A stretch of DNA of 64,000 nucleotides, taken from contig OZ004592.1 of NCBI GenBank assembly GCA_963924555.1, positions 4,960,001 through 5,024,000 on the forward strand, given 5' to 3'. Each line of letters starts with the position of its first letter. The stretch's first letter is position 1. Below, one piece after another: positions 44,294 through 56,861 of this stretch. Position numbers and translations under genes: made by a program. The notes beneath the pieces are model-generated. The model ran no database searches and was not told where the DNA came from. It worked only from the letters and a program-made list of their open reading frames with translations. Source of the stretch: Crambe crambe (Eukaryota > Porifera > Demospongiae > Poecilosclerida > Crambeidae).

Positions 44294-45424
44294 CAACTAT
44301 ACAGGAATATTGTTATTCTATCATCCAGACATGAAAGGGATTAAGTTTTTATAAGTCCTTGCAAGCCATTGCCCAATTCCTCATTCTTCCTGACCAAAGA
44401 TCAAGTGGACTGGACTGCTGTGGTATTATCTCTTTGACAGGTTGGTGAAGAGTTAAGTGTGTGCAGAGCCCATATATATACAGTTTATACAATGCACATC
44501 ATGTCAATCATGTGCTAATGGTTTGTGCAGCTTAAGAATGAAGATTCACTGATAGATATACATAATCTGCCCAGCTGGATACAATTTCTGACTGTACATA
44601 GCTACAATGTTTTTATAATAATGATTATAGATATGGCATAAATGAATCTGTTGAAAAAAGGTAGCTAGCTATTCATAATTCCTGAAATGACACAGTGGAC
44701 TATGACTAACCGTAACACATGATCCTTCTCCCAATGCTCAAAGCAGTGTGTCATAATATTATTATACTCATGACATGACAAAGACATTGTGAAGTGATAA
44801 TAAGCCAGCCAGCCATGGCTAGTGTGTGTACAGGAAGGGAATGAAAACTTGGCCTGGGGCTGTGCATGTGACACTACACACAATGCTGGCTAGACTGCAT
44901 GGTCTCAGGGTGGGCATAATAAATTTGCTGCCTTAGAAACTGGAATCATTATCATGGCTTAAACTTAGGTATGAATATGCCCTGTGTCTGGATGGGTCTG
45001 AGCCTGCTGGTATATAAAAAATACTATTGGAATTAAGGTATCGGTATATGGGGCTGGTCACATGGCATGGCATGGCATGCATCCATGCAGCGGAGGAAGT
45101 CTGCACACACTGACACCAGATGCTCTGCAAATTGATGGAATGTGATTATGAATGTCTTTATTTGAGAGACTGAAAACTGTCATGAAGTCCATAACTTCTT
45201 ATCCATAAAAAAAGAAGTAAATTCTCCGTGTGATGACTCAAGTGATTGGAGCGCCAGAGAACTAGTTCATTGTTGTAACCAAAATTTTCATTAATGGGAA
45301 AGTAGAAGCTGTACCATTCATAACAACATTATCCTTATTGCAGTCACTGTCTGTCTGTCTGTATAATATCATCCTGGGTATAATTTTAATGGACTGTGTC
45401 TTCCACATATATGGGATAAGCTGT

Positions 45425-45650
45425 AGGGGACAAAGGTCATTTTGATTATAAGACAGTTAAGCATTATAGACTGTAGGACAGATTGTATGACAGCACTTAT
45501 AGGACAGCACCATCTTATGTAGGACAGCCAGTGCCATCTTAATGAGAACAGTAATTATAAGTTAATTAGGTCATAGCATTAGAAATTGTAGGACAGCACT
45601 TACAGTCTTAATGAGGACAGTAAGTATAGGATGTAAGGACAGCAAAATTG
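45425..45650. repeat. degenerate 'taggacagcac..cttaatgaggacagta' repeats
   Basis: The word ggacag recurs seven or more times in 220 bp with partly shared flanks (tgtaggacag, cttataggacagcac, cttaatgagaacagtaa, cttaatgaggacagtaa). Intergenic, with no coding signal. Confidence 0.6.
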
Positions 45651-46714
45651 ATTGTAATTCCATCTAAGCTAATACTCAGTCATTCCTGCTGTATCTGATG
45701 GCATGAAGACAAGGGAGTGAACTGCACAAAGACATACACAGCTACATAAAACAAGCAGGAGTGAGTATAATTAGATTATACTTGTCTTCACTTTTTTAAG
45801 GAAAACCTTGGCATGTGGATGTGGACACATGTAGCTAGAGCTTATAATGGGAAGCTTGGTCCAAGGAAAATGAGCATAGCAGTTGTAGTCATAGCAACAG
45901 TGCCTGTGGAACCTCAGTCTTATGGACTCCCTGAGATACAAAAGTGCAATTAGGTCATTATTTTAAATCTGCTAATAATCATCCCCTGAAATGGGGGCAT
46001 CTCTCCATCAGAACGCACACACTTTATAATGGTGTGGTTTCAAAGGTGTCCAGATTGAGGAGATTCTATTGTACTTGGTGTTAACATCTCCATGTGCACA
46101 ATGGCAGGAGTAAACATAGCTTCTATGACAGCTCCTGATCTTGTTATTTCTATCATTTACATGTGTTGAACCATCATAACCTGAACAGAAACAGACAGAG
46201 TAGGAGATAAGTTGCTCAACTGTGGAAGACATTAGCTACATGTAGTTATAAGAGAGAAATGTTACAGTAAAGAGAATTGATCGTACTCAGCTAGACTATG
46301 GAAGATATCTGCTACAGAAGTCATATAGCTAGCGATCATACTAGCTAGCCAATAATGTGTTATCTTTCAAGCAATATAGAGCTTCTTGAAACCTTGTGGC
46401 AAATCTGCACTGCAGATGTCCTTAGGTAGCTAGCTAATTATTGTATGTAAAGTGAAGCTGAGTTAATTGAGCTGAGATCGGAGCACTTCATAACAACACT
46501 CTGTTCTATGATGTCTGTTGTTATAGAATGCCTCTTGAAACCCCATGTGGCGGTTATGCATACACCTTTGTGTCGCTGGTTACTGTATCTGATGTGGGTA
46601 CTGCCAGCTAAGTATGGACCATGAAGTAAGCACAGATTTGTGTGGCTACCACTCAAGTGGTTTCCATTTCCCATGTATTGCTGAAGTGGTCCAATTACAA
46701 CATGAAAGGTTATG

Positions 46715-46858
46715 GTGGTGATCTTGCAACATGAAACTCAGAACACCAAGCCAAATTTACATAGCCTCCTTTTTAAGCAGCCCAACTCTAAAGCCACTTG
46801 AAAGGAGGCTATATAATTTTGGTTTGGTGTTCAAAATTTCATGTTGCAAGATTACAGC
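46715..46858. mobile_element. short foldback hairpin (MITE-like), ~57-bp arms
   Basis: The left arm carries gatcttgcaacatgaaact, aacaccaagccaaattta and atagcctcctttt. The right arm carries aaaggaggctatata, attttggtttggtgtt and tttcatgttgcaagatta, the reverse complement with few mismatches. The loop is about 30 bp. Transcribed RNA could fold into one long hairpin. It is intergenic, about 800 bp beyond the SRCR stop. Confidence 0.8.
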
Positions 46859-47640
46859 AATCCACTGTACATACAGTCATACTTAAATGCATGGGTGGAT
46901 GACTTCACTAATCAGGCAGTGAGTGGGATCCGGAGTTTGTGGTCTGTGACTCCACATCTCCTATCTCTATTTTTGGCTTCAGCTATTTGGATGGAACATA
47001 CCAGCACTTAACAACAGAATCATCAGACGCATGCCAGCAAGCCTGTATAACAGTGGAACACTGAAAGCAGTTCCAAATTTTTATCTTCTACAGTACAGTT
47101 ATGATCCTATGCTTCTGGTTTCCTTCACCTTTCTTAAAGTGAAAGATCAATGTGCGAGTGGGTGCTCAATACCGAAGGGAAATCAGGAGTGGCTTTATGT
47201 TGAAACCATGATCTTATCAATAAGGATCAAAGCACGGTAGCTTTCTGTAGAATCGTTAATGTCGGTGTCATGACACAGATAAAAAAGATAAGTACTTTAA
47301 TACCTCTGTGTCTGAGATTGCATAATTGATCACAATCATAAATTAATCAGTTTGCAATTGAATGAGTAAATAAATGAATCGAGGAAAGAAAATAGATGAA
47401 TGGAACTGATATTGGTTGAGTGTGTATACCTTTTTGCTTGTAATATAATGCATGCCCCAAGAGTTGGTGGGAGAGCCAAAGATACACAATTGAATTTAAC
47501 ACACACGTGCACACACACACAAAAGACCTTGGGGCACATACAAAATGTAATGGAGAGAGAGTGTTGAGTGTACACTGCCACTGTGTTTCAATGCAGCTTC
47601 TGTAAATTCAGTCATGGGTGATTTGCACCTAGGCATTCAA

Positions 47641-49519
47641 TTAAACTTCCGTCACCGACTGCCCTGACAGACGGTTGGGCATAGCTGCCGACCGGATTGC
47701 TTGTGGACTACCTGAAAATTTCTTTGAAGGCACAGGGCTTTCCGTGTACTTGTTTGTTGGTGCCCTTTGACCTCCTCCGACCCTATCCATGAGAGGGCTT
47801 TCACTGGAGCGAGCAATATGCAGGCTTCCCGAGGATGAGCTTCCTCTCGAGGACTGTGGGCTGAGACGTGTTCCAGGTAGTGTAGCCGATCTTGAAGTGT
47901 TGGGGGTAAAATGGCCAGCAAGCAATGGAGAATGCTGATTGTATTGAGATGGATGTTGTGATCCGTTCTGTTGGCTGGGTGCATTATGGGATATGGCCGT
48001 CAATGATTCTTCATCAATCTTCCCTAAAGTGTCATAGTTTGGTGGCGGATTTGGTTCCAGAATGTGATAAAAATTCTCCTCATTGCCGTCACCCCCAGTT
48101 ACATCTCTCAGCTGGACTTGCTCCAGGTGAGGTCTCTTCAGTGAACCACTAACAGGTGGTGGGTGACTTGGTAAGCTTCTTGGCAAGCTATGAGAATTTC
48201 TACTTTCCAGATCTGACAAGTCCCTTTCATTGATTCTCCCCTCTGCCAGTGCGAGAGCCATTATGTTACTAGCCTGAAGTTGCCGTTTGTTTGGGTTCTC
48301 CCTCTTCAAGGAGGATGATTTGTGCTGAAGTTCTTGATAATGCAAGTCTGGATTTGGTGTGTCAGCTGTAGGAGTTGGGGGGTCGATGTGGGGAGTGATC
48401 TGAGCGTACGTTTCAGCCTGCTCCAATGTGGAGTACAGAGTAGGATCTGCAGGAGGGACTACAGCTCTCGCACTGGGACTATCATGAGAAATCGTACTCG
48501 AGCTCTCATTGGAAGGAATCGCTTCATATATTGGCCCTGATTGCTGAAGCTGGTGATGTGCTGCCAAGTCATCCTTGGAATCTGAATTCTCCAAGTATTT
48601 GGTGTGCAGCGATTTGTTCCCTTCCTCTTGTGGGAGTCCCTTCTCGCATTCTACTGCGGGAGAAACATCTTTTCTTCTCGAATGGCCACAGCAGCAGCAG
48701 ATCACCAAGAGAATCACTAGTATAAACACAGCAATCAGCACTGCACACAGTCCTCCTATGAAGTAGTAGACTGTGGGGGGTGCAAAAAAATTTGAGGTGG
48801 TTGCAGAAGGAAGAGTTGTTGAGTCTGATGATGTAGCAGCTGGAGTGGTAGGATTCGTTGGAGTGTTTGTAGTCTGGGGAGGTGTGCTTTGTGATTCAGA
48901 GGGAGTGACTGTGGCGGTGCTGGGAGGCTCTGTAACAGTTGACTGTACTGGGCTTGTTGGCTCTGCAGCAGCACAATTGAGATCAGCCTTTTCGTCAGTG
49001 GTGAAACACACTACTATTATAGCATAAGGGCAAACGGAGCCTAATAAACTCTGCTTTATGCAATCACTTGTGCTGTTCTCTGCTCCATCGCAGTCTATTC
49101 CTGTAGTGCTAGCATCAGGAGACTCCACTCCTGTTCTTTGTTCATTGACTGCACCTGCATAGAGTATGGAGCAGTTGGATAAAAAATTTTGAACGTAGAG
49201 CTAGGTAGCTAGCTATGAATATGGACATACCTTTACTGGAATAGTTGAGCGATCTGCAAACAACTTTTGCATCGGACATAGTCCAGTTAGTGTCGCAGAG
49301 GTTCTTCCATCTATTATCCTCGCATACTTGCACTCTACCTTCTATGGTTCCACAAGTTGAGTTAGCTCGCACCCCATCAGCATCTAGTCGGACAGAGCCG
49401 TTCTGACGGGGTTCACACACACTACTAATGTCATCTTTTTTCGTTTCCACCGGGCAATAGCTGATAAACAGTCCTAAGACGGCAAAACAGAACAACCATT
49501 TCGAAAAGTTACCGGCCAT
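47641..49519 (-). CDS. type I membrane protein with SRCR-like domain and tyrosine-motif cytoplasmic tail
   Basis: Two coding exons, 49231-49519 and 47641-49154, joined at phase 1, encode 600 aa. Residues 1-25 form a signal peptide (WLFCFAVLGLFISYC). Residues ~35-160 resemble one SRCR domain: GRVQVCEDNRWKNLC, then DAKVVCRSLNYSS, then IDCDGAENSTSDC and ending VVCF. A Thr/Ser/Pro-rich mucin-like stalk (~157-222) is followed by a transmembrane helix (~225-248) and a CCCC juxtamembrane cluster that could be palmitoylated. The ~350-aa tail has six YxxL/I motifs (YEAI ~306, YSTL ~337, YAQI ~346, YQEL ~369, YHIL ~459, YDTL ~470) and ends SVTEV, a class I PDZ ligand. LHYQEL fits the ITIM consensus. 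A signalling or adhesion receptor is inferred; no one-to-one family member was recognised. The ATG at 49519 was chosen because it precedes the signal peptide. RNPC3 starts 195 bp away on the other strand. Confidence 0.85.
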
Positions 49520-49714
49520 ATTCAAACTGATACGACCTAGCTAGCTAAATTCAATCACTGCTCTGTATGCAGCTGCCAGAAACCTTTTATACTAGTTTGT
49601 ATTTGACCACGATGCACGAGCGCAATAATGAAATGGAATTATCACGCATGCGCAAAATATCTCGAGGGCAAGGGGCCGGCGGAATGAAACCTTTTACCAT
49701 ACATACGTGGCATC
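49520..49714. promoter_or_regulatory. divergent promoter region between the SRCR gene and RNPC3
   Basis: Only 195 bp separate the two divergent ATGs, so the core promoters and both 5' UTRs must share this interval. It contains CACGCATGCGCA (49643-49654), one mismatch from the NRF1 consensus YGCGCAYGCGCR. NRF1-type sites are common in TATA-less divergent promoters of housekeeping genes, a role inferred from vertebrates. No TATA box is evident. Confidence 0.5.
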
Positions 49715-50205
49715 ATGGCCATTGTAGGTAAGTTTATTATTGAGGCTGCTACAATCTAAAATATTATTTCAGCTACAGTAGGAGGAGAAGAGAAAGAGAC
49801 ATCCTCATGTTGGCTCCTTCTGAAGCATTTCCCCAAGTGGTTCACACCTGAGGACAAGGAAAGTCTGCTAAAACACTTTGGGGCAATGGACGTCATAGTA
49901 ATGTCTGCCAAGGGAAGAATGGTACAGTCATGAAAATATATGCACTATGTTGGGTATTATGAATGAGTGGGGTATGATGGAACACTTTCTTGAAATTCAC
50001 TTGCACCTAGTTAGTATTAGTAATGCCCCACTCACCATCTCCCCTACATTCAGAGCCAGAGCCAGCTCATTTTTAGTGGTACGGCCAAAGCTACCATCTG
50101 GGGGGGGGGGGGGTCTGGGGAAAGCCCTCCAGTACAATTTTCAATCTGGTATGATCTAGGCAATGCCATGTACTAATGTATAAGTCATTGTTATTATCCA
50201 AATTG

Positions 50206-50239
<34 letters not shown>

Positions 50240-51550
50240 GTCTGAATGGTGATACGGCCATGGCCGTACCAACTGTAGCAGTGCCTCCGGCCATGACATT
50301 GTATATAAAATTGCTACAGTCCACATGATCAGATTGTGCCTTCAAGGAATTATCTAAAGTGTTAGCATTATCTGTGCTGGTTGAACTACAAAGTCCGGTT
50401 AGGTGGCAGGAGAAAACTGCTTTAAAAGTTTTCACTGTTCCAGAATAGCTCCAACTTGGGTGTGACCTCTCTTGACGTCAATTTACTACTCCATGTCAAG
50501 CATTGAAGTTGGGCCCCAACTTAATTTCTTTTTCAATAGCATATTTTAAATTCTTACTGTCAGCTATTGAAATGCCTTTCATTTTGGTGGTTGATCTGTA
50601 CATGTTGACATGTATTACTATTTACAAGGAGGGAGTGAAGGTGAGGGGAGGAGGTTAGTGGAGAGAGAGAGAGGGTGGGGTGAGGGAGGGAGGTGGTGGA
50701 GAAAGGGAGGGTGAGGAGGAAGGTAGAGAGGGAGTATGGAACTCTCAGGCAGCTGCTGGATACACTTCCTTTGATTCCCATTCAGCAATAGTATTGTAGT
50801 GTGCAGTACAGAATAGATAAATAATGATAACAGTTTCACACTCAAGCATGTGCCATCATGATATAAGCTCTAAAATCTTTCATTGGTCCCGCAGAAATTC
50901 TGTCATGAGCGATAAAACTAAGTATAGGCTTGACGCCAGACCGTGTGGGGCTGGCTATGCCAGACTAGTAGCTGCACATGTCATTTGAATACAATTTCCT
51001 GGTGATGTATCATTAAGCAATTAATTGAATAAATAATTTTAAAAATGATGTTATTCTCGGCTTTGAATTGAGTATGTCTTGTATGCAGAAAAACACAGTA
51101 TTTGCAGCATTTTCTGCACAATCAGTTGCTGCACTGGTGAGTCATAACCTTGTTGTTATGTTGTTATGGTGAGTCATAACCTTGCTGTTGCTTGTTGTTA
51201 TGGTGTTGTGTGTGAGGAAGAGTTTGTTTATTTCTTGGGGTGGCATCCCCTCTGTGTTCAAGTTCCATAGAGTGGCTACCCCCCACCAATTTTCAAACAA
51301 AGAAGAGGATAATCTTTGAAAGTGAAAAGGTCTCATCTCTGTGCATTCTGTGGTGATTGTTGTGCAGGCCATGGGGAAGCTGCACCAATTGGAAGTATTC
51401 GGGAGCAGGCTGGTGGTGGAGTATGCTCGTTCTTCTCACAGCAAAGTCATGCAGATGGCTCAAAAGGACAAGTGAGTCAGTCCGAGGAAATTATGGCTGT
51501 GAAAGGTCCGAGTCCGAGGGTGCACTTGATGCACACTTTTAAATGATGCG

Positions 51551-51595
<45 letters not shown>

Positions 51596-54500
51596 TTGGA
51601 AATTGGACATATTGCTTAACTACCTTTTGAGCAGGTGGTTGATAAGATTAACACATCTATCATTTTTTGTATGCTATTGTTTCATGTTTGTTATTTATGT
51701 TTATCTCAGCAACCTTTTCTAAAATAATGGAGTTGACTGATCGAGGGATTATTATTTATGCAGCTTCTTTTTGTGACAACCTTGGGTGATGTCCTCAAGC
51801 CTTACACGGTCTAAAAGTCTTAGGACACCATGTCCCAGGGTATCCTGTCCTCTATCCTGAGACATAAAGTATACTCTGGATAATCCATGGCAATCTTGGA
51901 CAAGAGTGCCTTGGGTAGAACCGAGCATGCATGTGTGCTCACCTTATGGTGTTTCCCTGGTAATCTGTTTAAGGCGGGTTACTTACATAATGTTAAATCC
52001 ACATTTCTAGGGAAACCTAGCAATATATATCCCCTTTCATGGCTGATTTTTGGTCCAAATCATGTTATAATAATAATGTGAATGAGCACTTAATGGGCCA
52101 GGAATAAGTGGTCTTAGTTAATAGGGAGGTGGGAGGTCAATATAGTTGGAATAGGTTGTTGTTGTTGGGACATGGCTGGAGTGGCATTAAGTTTGATTTC
52201 ATTATAGGGTGATCAGGTTGTGCCTAGAACCATTTGCATACATACATACATACTTGGGACTGTTTAAACACACAGTAAACAGGTTTCACTGCATTTATGA
52301 ACATTACGGCTGCTACTCATTGATGGTATGTATGACTTCTTATGTTTGTGCATTCCATCCATATAATAATGTATGTACGTCACTGCATCACCATTATTGG
52401 AACAAGTTTTGAAAATACTAATTTTTCCAAAGGAACCGATTTCTCCTTATTTGCAGGCAAGCTGAATTCCCCATTTTGTTTTTTGTTGTCCTTAGTCACA
52501 AGGTGAATCAAAATTGAATATACCAATTGAGTGGATTAGTGAGGTGCATTGAAATTGATAATTGCACAAAGCAAAGGATGAAAGGGCTACCTTGTATTAG
52601 GATCCAAGTTAGCTCCATTGACTCCAAGTTAACTTCATCGACTCCCAATTTACTAATCGTATGGAATTTTATGTGGTTGAAGGGAACATAGTTGACAGCT
52701 GTTAAACTGTTGATGAGTCTCCTTGAGTCCATTGTGATAATGGTTTAATCATGAACCCCAAACAATATGACAATAGGGCTATAATAATAAGTGAAATTTA
52801 TTCTAACAGTTATGATTGGGTTATTGTTAGTTCAACAGCTTCTTTTGGAACTATGTTACTCCTACTTGCATAATCATAAATGAAAAAAGGTTTGCGGTGC
52901 TGCATCATGACTACTTGGAATATTATTTTAGCTAGTGGCCTGTTGATAGAATTGAAGTCTCAGGTTTCAAAAATATTTCCCAATAAGAAGGTTTTATTGC
53001 AGTGATATGATGTGTGTAGTCCTTATATTTCATTACTTTTATGTAGGTGGTTGTGTAATACCAGTCGGCGGACAGAAGCAGATGGAGAAAAGGTGGAAGG
53101 AAAGAAAGAAGAGATTGTAATGCCATCAAGGTATGCTACATGTTACCACCTATGTGTGAGCAAACAGCTGGAATAGGTTGCTGGCAGAGTGTGTCTTATT
53201 AGAGGTGTCCTTGATAGAGGTGGTCTTAATAGAGGTGACCTTAATAGAAGTGTCCTTAATAGAGGTGACCTTAATAGAGGTGACCTTATTAGAGGTGTCC
53301 TTAATAGAGGTGGTCTTAATAGAGGTGTCCTTAATAGAGGTGGTCTTAATAGAGGTGTCCTTAAAAGAGGTGTCCTTAATAGAGGTATCTTTAATAGAGG
53401 TGGTCTTTTAAAGGAGGTCAAAACAGCTGGAATAGTTTATCTCTTTATTTCATTGGAACATGACAGAGTAATAGAGATGGTCTCTTAAGGGAGAGCAGAA
53501 TACATAGGTGCTGTTGGCAGAGTGTCCTTAAATAGTTAAAGAGGTGGTCTCTTAAGAATACGTAGATGCTCATTAGAGGTCAGCTATTACATTAGTTGTG
53601 AGCTGAACTTTTATTGCATGGCTGCAGTCATGAGCCTATCAGCAACATTCGCTACCAGTACCCTCCAGCTTCCCACGCTATCCTTTCCAATATCTCCAAT
53701 GCACTCCTTTGTGTCCCAGAATTCTACCAACAGGTAAAGGGTTGCCATGTGTATGAGTCACGCCTAAAAAACTCTTTGTATGTACTATACTACAGGTACT
53801 CCATTTGATGAACAAGATGAATCTTCCTCCTCCTTTTGGTCTGCCAACTCCAGCCCCACCCCCTTCTTTATTTCCAGATATTATAGTAAGTCTCTCTCTC
53901 TCTCTCCTCCTCCTCCTCCTCCTCCTCCTCCTCCTCCTCTCTCTCCCTCTAGTACATGTCCTTGCAGCTCACTCACTGACTATCTTTGTTGTAGCCTTTG
54001 CAGGGTCAGTTTCTTCTGGAAGGAGGAAAGACAAAGGAAAGTGAGGAAGAGGAAGGGTCGGAACTAGAGAGTGATGAGGAGGAGAGAGTCAAGAGACTGA
54101 AGAGGGAAAGGTGAGCTATGTATATACGTACTTCAAAGTCACATAGCAACCATGTCACTATGACTAGCACTTAATGTTTCACTTTAGTAGGATGCTTGAC
54201 CCAAGGGTGGATATTCCACTCTAAACTATCGGTCCTGTCATTTTGAATCACGAGTATGTATCTTGGCAGACATGATTAATGTACGTACTGTATCTAGGGC
54301 TTCTGCCCCAGTCCACATGGCCAAGAGACGAAAGGTGTCTTACCAGCAAGTGAAGAACCTACAGGCTGCTCGGAAAAAGGTCCCAGCAAACGGTCAAGAG
54401 GATGCTGAACCAACACCACCAGCAAGCTCTGTAAGGATTGAAGTTTGATACTGAACTCTCACAAAGAGGGGCATCTTTTGGGGGGACCCATCCAATTAGT

Positions 54501-56861
54501 ATTTACTGTATTGATACGATATACATAGCGAGGAAGAATTGAAGTGAAGGTCCCAAGTGAACTGGCTCCAACCATGGAGGAGGATAAAATGGACTTCACT
54601 GTCACTTACATGGAGTCTATCAGTAACAGTAGCAAGAATGTACAACCACTCTCTCAAGAAGGTAATCTGTTTCATAAACAATAGTACCCATGCAGGCTTT
54701 CTTTCCCTGTCCATGAGGGATGCTAGCCTCATACCCATGTAGGCTCTTTGCTCTACTCATGAGGGATGTTAGCCTCGTACCCATGTAGGCTCTTTGCTCT
54801 ACTCATGAGGGATGTTAGCCTCGTACCCATGTAGGCTCTTTGCTCTGCTCATAAGGGATGCTAGTCTCGTACCCATGTAGGCTCTTTGCTCTACTCATGA
54901 GGGATGCTAGTCTCGTACCCATGTAGGCTCTTTGCTCTACTCATAAGGAATGCTAGCCTCGTACCCATGTAGGCTCTTTGCTCTTTCTTTCCCTGCTCAT
55001 GAGGGATACTAGCCTCATACCCATGCAGGCGGTTTGTTCTTCTTTTTTCCCCCCTACCCACCAAGAGCCTGGGTACAAGGTTATTCACCAGCAAGATTAG
55101 TACTACTAGTCATGAGCATGATAGAGTGACATATGTGAGATGGTATTGCATAGTTTCTGGTAACAATTTGTGTTCCATTGAGGTGTGTGTGTTTCTAAGA
55201 TAATCCATTCAGAACTAAGGACATAACCTTTACCTTCACCATTGGTGTTGTAGACAGTGTGTGTGTGTGTGTGTGAGAGTGTAAGATGGTATTGCATAGT
55301 GTCTGGTAACAATTTGTGTTCCATTGAGGTGTGTGTGTTTCTAAGATAATCCATTCAGAACTAAGGACATAACCTTTACCTTCACCATTGGTGTTGTAGA
55401 CAGTGTGTGTGTGTGTGTATAATGGAGTATGTACATAGTTCTTTATCATGAGTACTCCATCATATCATAGTGAGATCACCTGATTAATGCTAGAGGTCAT
55501 AGGTCAACTGTGAGGAGCATTATTATCCGCATACAACTATATTACTGGATGGCCACATGGAACACTGTCTGGTCACATGACATGCTCTTGTCTGTATGTA
55601 CATAGGTTCTAATGAAGATTCCAAAGCAGAGATGGAAGCTCAAGAAGAAAACAAGCAATTCATATCATGGAGTGAAATAAACGCCTGTCGATTGACTGAA
55701 GAAGGTATTATTATCACTTTGGGACAAGAAGAGAGAGTTATCCTCAAGACTGTGTGAATTGATACAATAGGAGTCCCAGAGTGGGTTCACCCCTCAATAC
55801 ATATATGAACTGTGGGAAGCAGAACTTCACTATTTAACAGGACTCACTAACAGTGGAACCCCTCAGTGTGTCTACATACTAACACTACAGTCAATGGTTC
55901 CCCACTATTAGCAAAGTGGTTTAGGGGTTCCACTGTTAGTTCACATTGAGGGGTAGTGAAGTTTAGTTCATGTTTAAGGGGTTCCACTGTTTTCACGTTG
56001 AGGGTTTCCAGTGTTGACCACTTCATACCATTGTGTTTAGCTTGTACTAAGTCTTACATTTTTACAGAAATGAAGGAGTCACATTTATATAGGAACTATT
56101 CTCCTGGTGAAATCTCCACACGTCTATACATCAAGAATCTTGCAAAACAGGTGGAGGAAAAGGTACACTGCATAACTGGCTACACTTAAAGTGCTGAATT
56201 GAGCAGTACAAGTAAAAAAAGTAGCTTGAGTTCCCAATTAGCTATGGCAATGTGAATTCCATAGTGCTACTTTTAGTGATAGTAACCTTGGGAATAATAG
56301 TATTGATTTGCACACAACTTCCAAAGGTTGATATTGGTATAACTAATAGTTGTTTTCCTTCAGGATCTGCACTATATTTTTGGCAGATACATCAATTGGG
56401 ATGAAGAGATGGAAAAGAACATGTAACATTACAGAACTTAGTGAATGCAGAATTAGAATATATAGTGATAGCATTGTATTAGCAGCTAGCTAGTTTGAAT
56501 GCTGAATTGTTCAGTTGCAGTATAGTGAATACTAGTGATAGCTGATATCTTGTATGGGATTATATCTTGAAATTAGCATCACAGTAGCATATATATAAAC
56601 TGCGTAGTTTTTGACATGTATGTATCATGCAGGTTTGACATTAGACTGATGCAGAGTGGTAGAATGAAAGGTCAAGCATTCATAGGACTTCCAAGTGAAG
56701 ACATTGCCTCCAAGGCACTCAAAGAGACCAATGGATACTTGCTCCACAACAAATCAATGGTTGTGGTGAGTAGCTAGCTACCCCCTATGATTATGAAGTG
56801 ATCTCTGTTCCATTATTAGCATTTTGCAAGATCTACAAAACCCAAGGGCAAAGATCAATAA
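49715..56861 (+). CDS. RNPC3: U11/U12 di-snRNP 65K protein, RNPC3
   Basis: RNPC3 is specific to the minor spliceosome. In human it bridges U11-59K (PDCD7) and the 3' stem-loop of U12 snRNA during recognition of U12-type introns. Coding exons are 49715-49727, 49773-49921, 51089-51136, 51368-51471, 53065-53130, 53628-53733, 53796-53885, 53995-54110, 54298-54430, 54529-54661, 55606-55704, 56068-56162, 56364-56422, 56633-56765 and 56820-56861. All phases agree and give 461 aa (human 517). RRM1 (~15-95) has LLLKHFP and the RNP1-like KNTVFAAF. The middle has YPPASHAILSNISNALLCVP and VLHLMNKMNLPPPFG, almost as in human. RRM2 (~371-455) has RNP2 LYIKNL and RNP1 MKGQAFIGL. The C-terminus HFARSTKPKGKDQ matches the human QFARSARPKQD region. 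None of its own introns has a U12-type donor. It is head-to-head with the SRCR gene and tail-to-tail with ANGEL. Confidence 0.96.
50209..50237. repeat. (CA)n microsatellite
   Basis: About 14 ca units in the RNPC3 intron following exon 49773-49921. A run of about 13 G lies nearby at 50100-50112. Confidence 0.95.
51555..51593. repeat. (GA)n microsatellite
   Basis: About 19 ga units, roughly 85 bp after the RNPC3 exon ending at 51471, intronic. Confidence 0.95.
53190..53408. repeat. minisatellite, 15-bp unit (ttaatagaggtgtcc)
   Basis: About 14 copies of gtccttaatagaggt with variants (gacc, ggtc). Because 15 is a multiple of three, all-open repetitive frames arise on both strands. These are not genes. 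It lies in the RNPC3 intron between exons 53065-53130 and 53628-53733 and is related in wording to the dispersed 'ggaacctctacatagtgg' family. Confidence 0.93.
53892..53952. repeat. CT/CCT microsatellite in an RNPC3 intron
   Basis: A tract of ctctct, then cctcct repeats, then ctctccctct fills most of the 109-bp intron between exons 53796-53885 and 53995-54110, starting a few bases after the donor GTAAGT. Confidence 0.95.
54690..55040. repeat. minisatellite, 46-bp unit, about 7 copies
   Basis: The unit includes ggctctttgctctactcatg, agggatgctagcctcgta and cccatgta, with copies spaced 46 bp apart (for example acccatg at 54733 and 54779). The word agcctcgtaccca also begins the transposon ends at 61563, so the array may derive from such an end. 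RNPC3 intron. Confidence 0.93.
55138..55420. repeat. tandem duplication, 146-bp unit, 2 copies
   Basis: Two nearly identical units from agatggtattgcatagt through ccattcagaactaaggac to gtgttgtagacagtgtgtg(tg)n. Each ends in a short GT run. RNPC3 intron before exon 55606-55704. Confidence 0.95.

Noticed and set aside
53143-53488. Leu/Arg/Pro-rich and Val/Glu/Ile-rich frames of about 90 codons on both strands
   Set aside because: They come from a 15-bp minisatellite, whose period is a multiple of three and so keeps frames open without coding.
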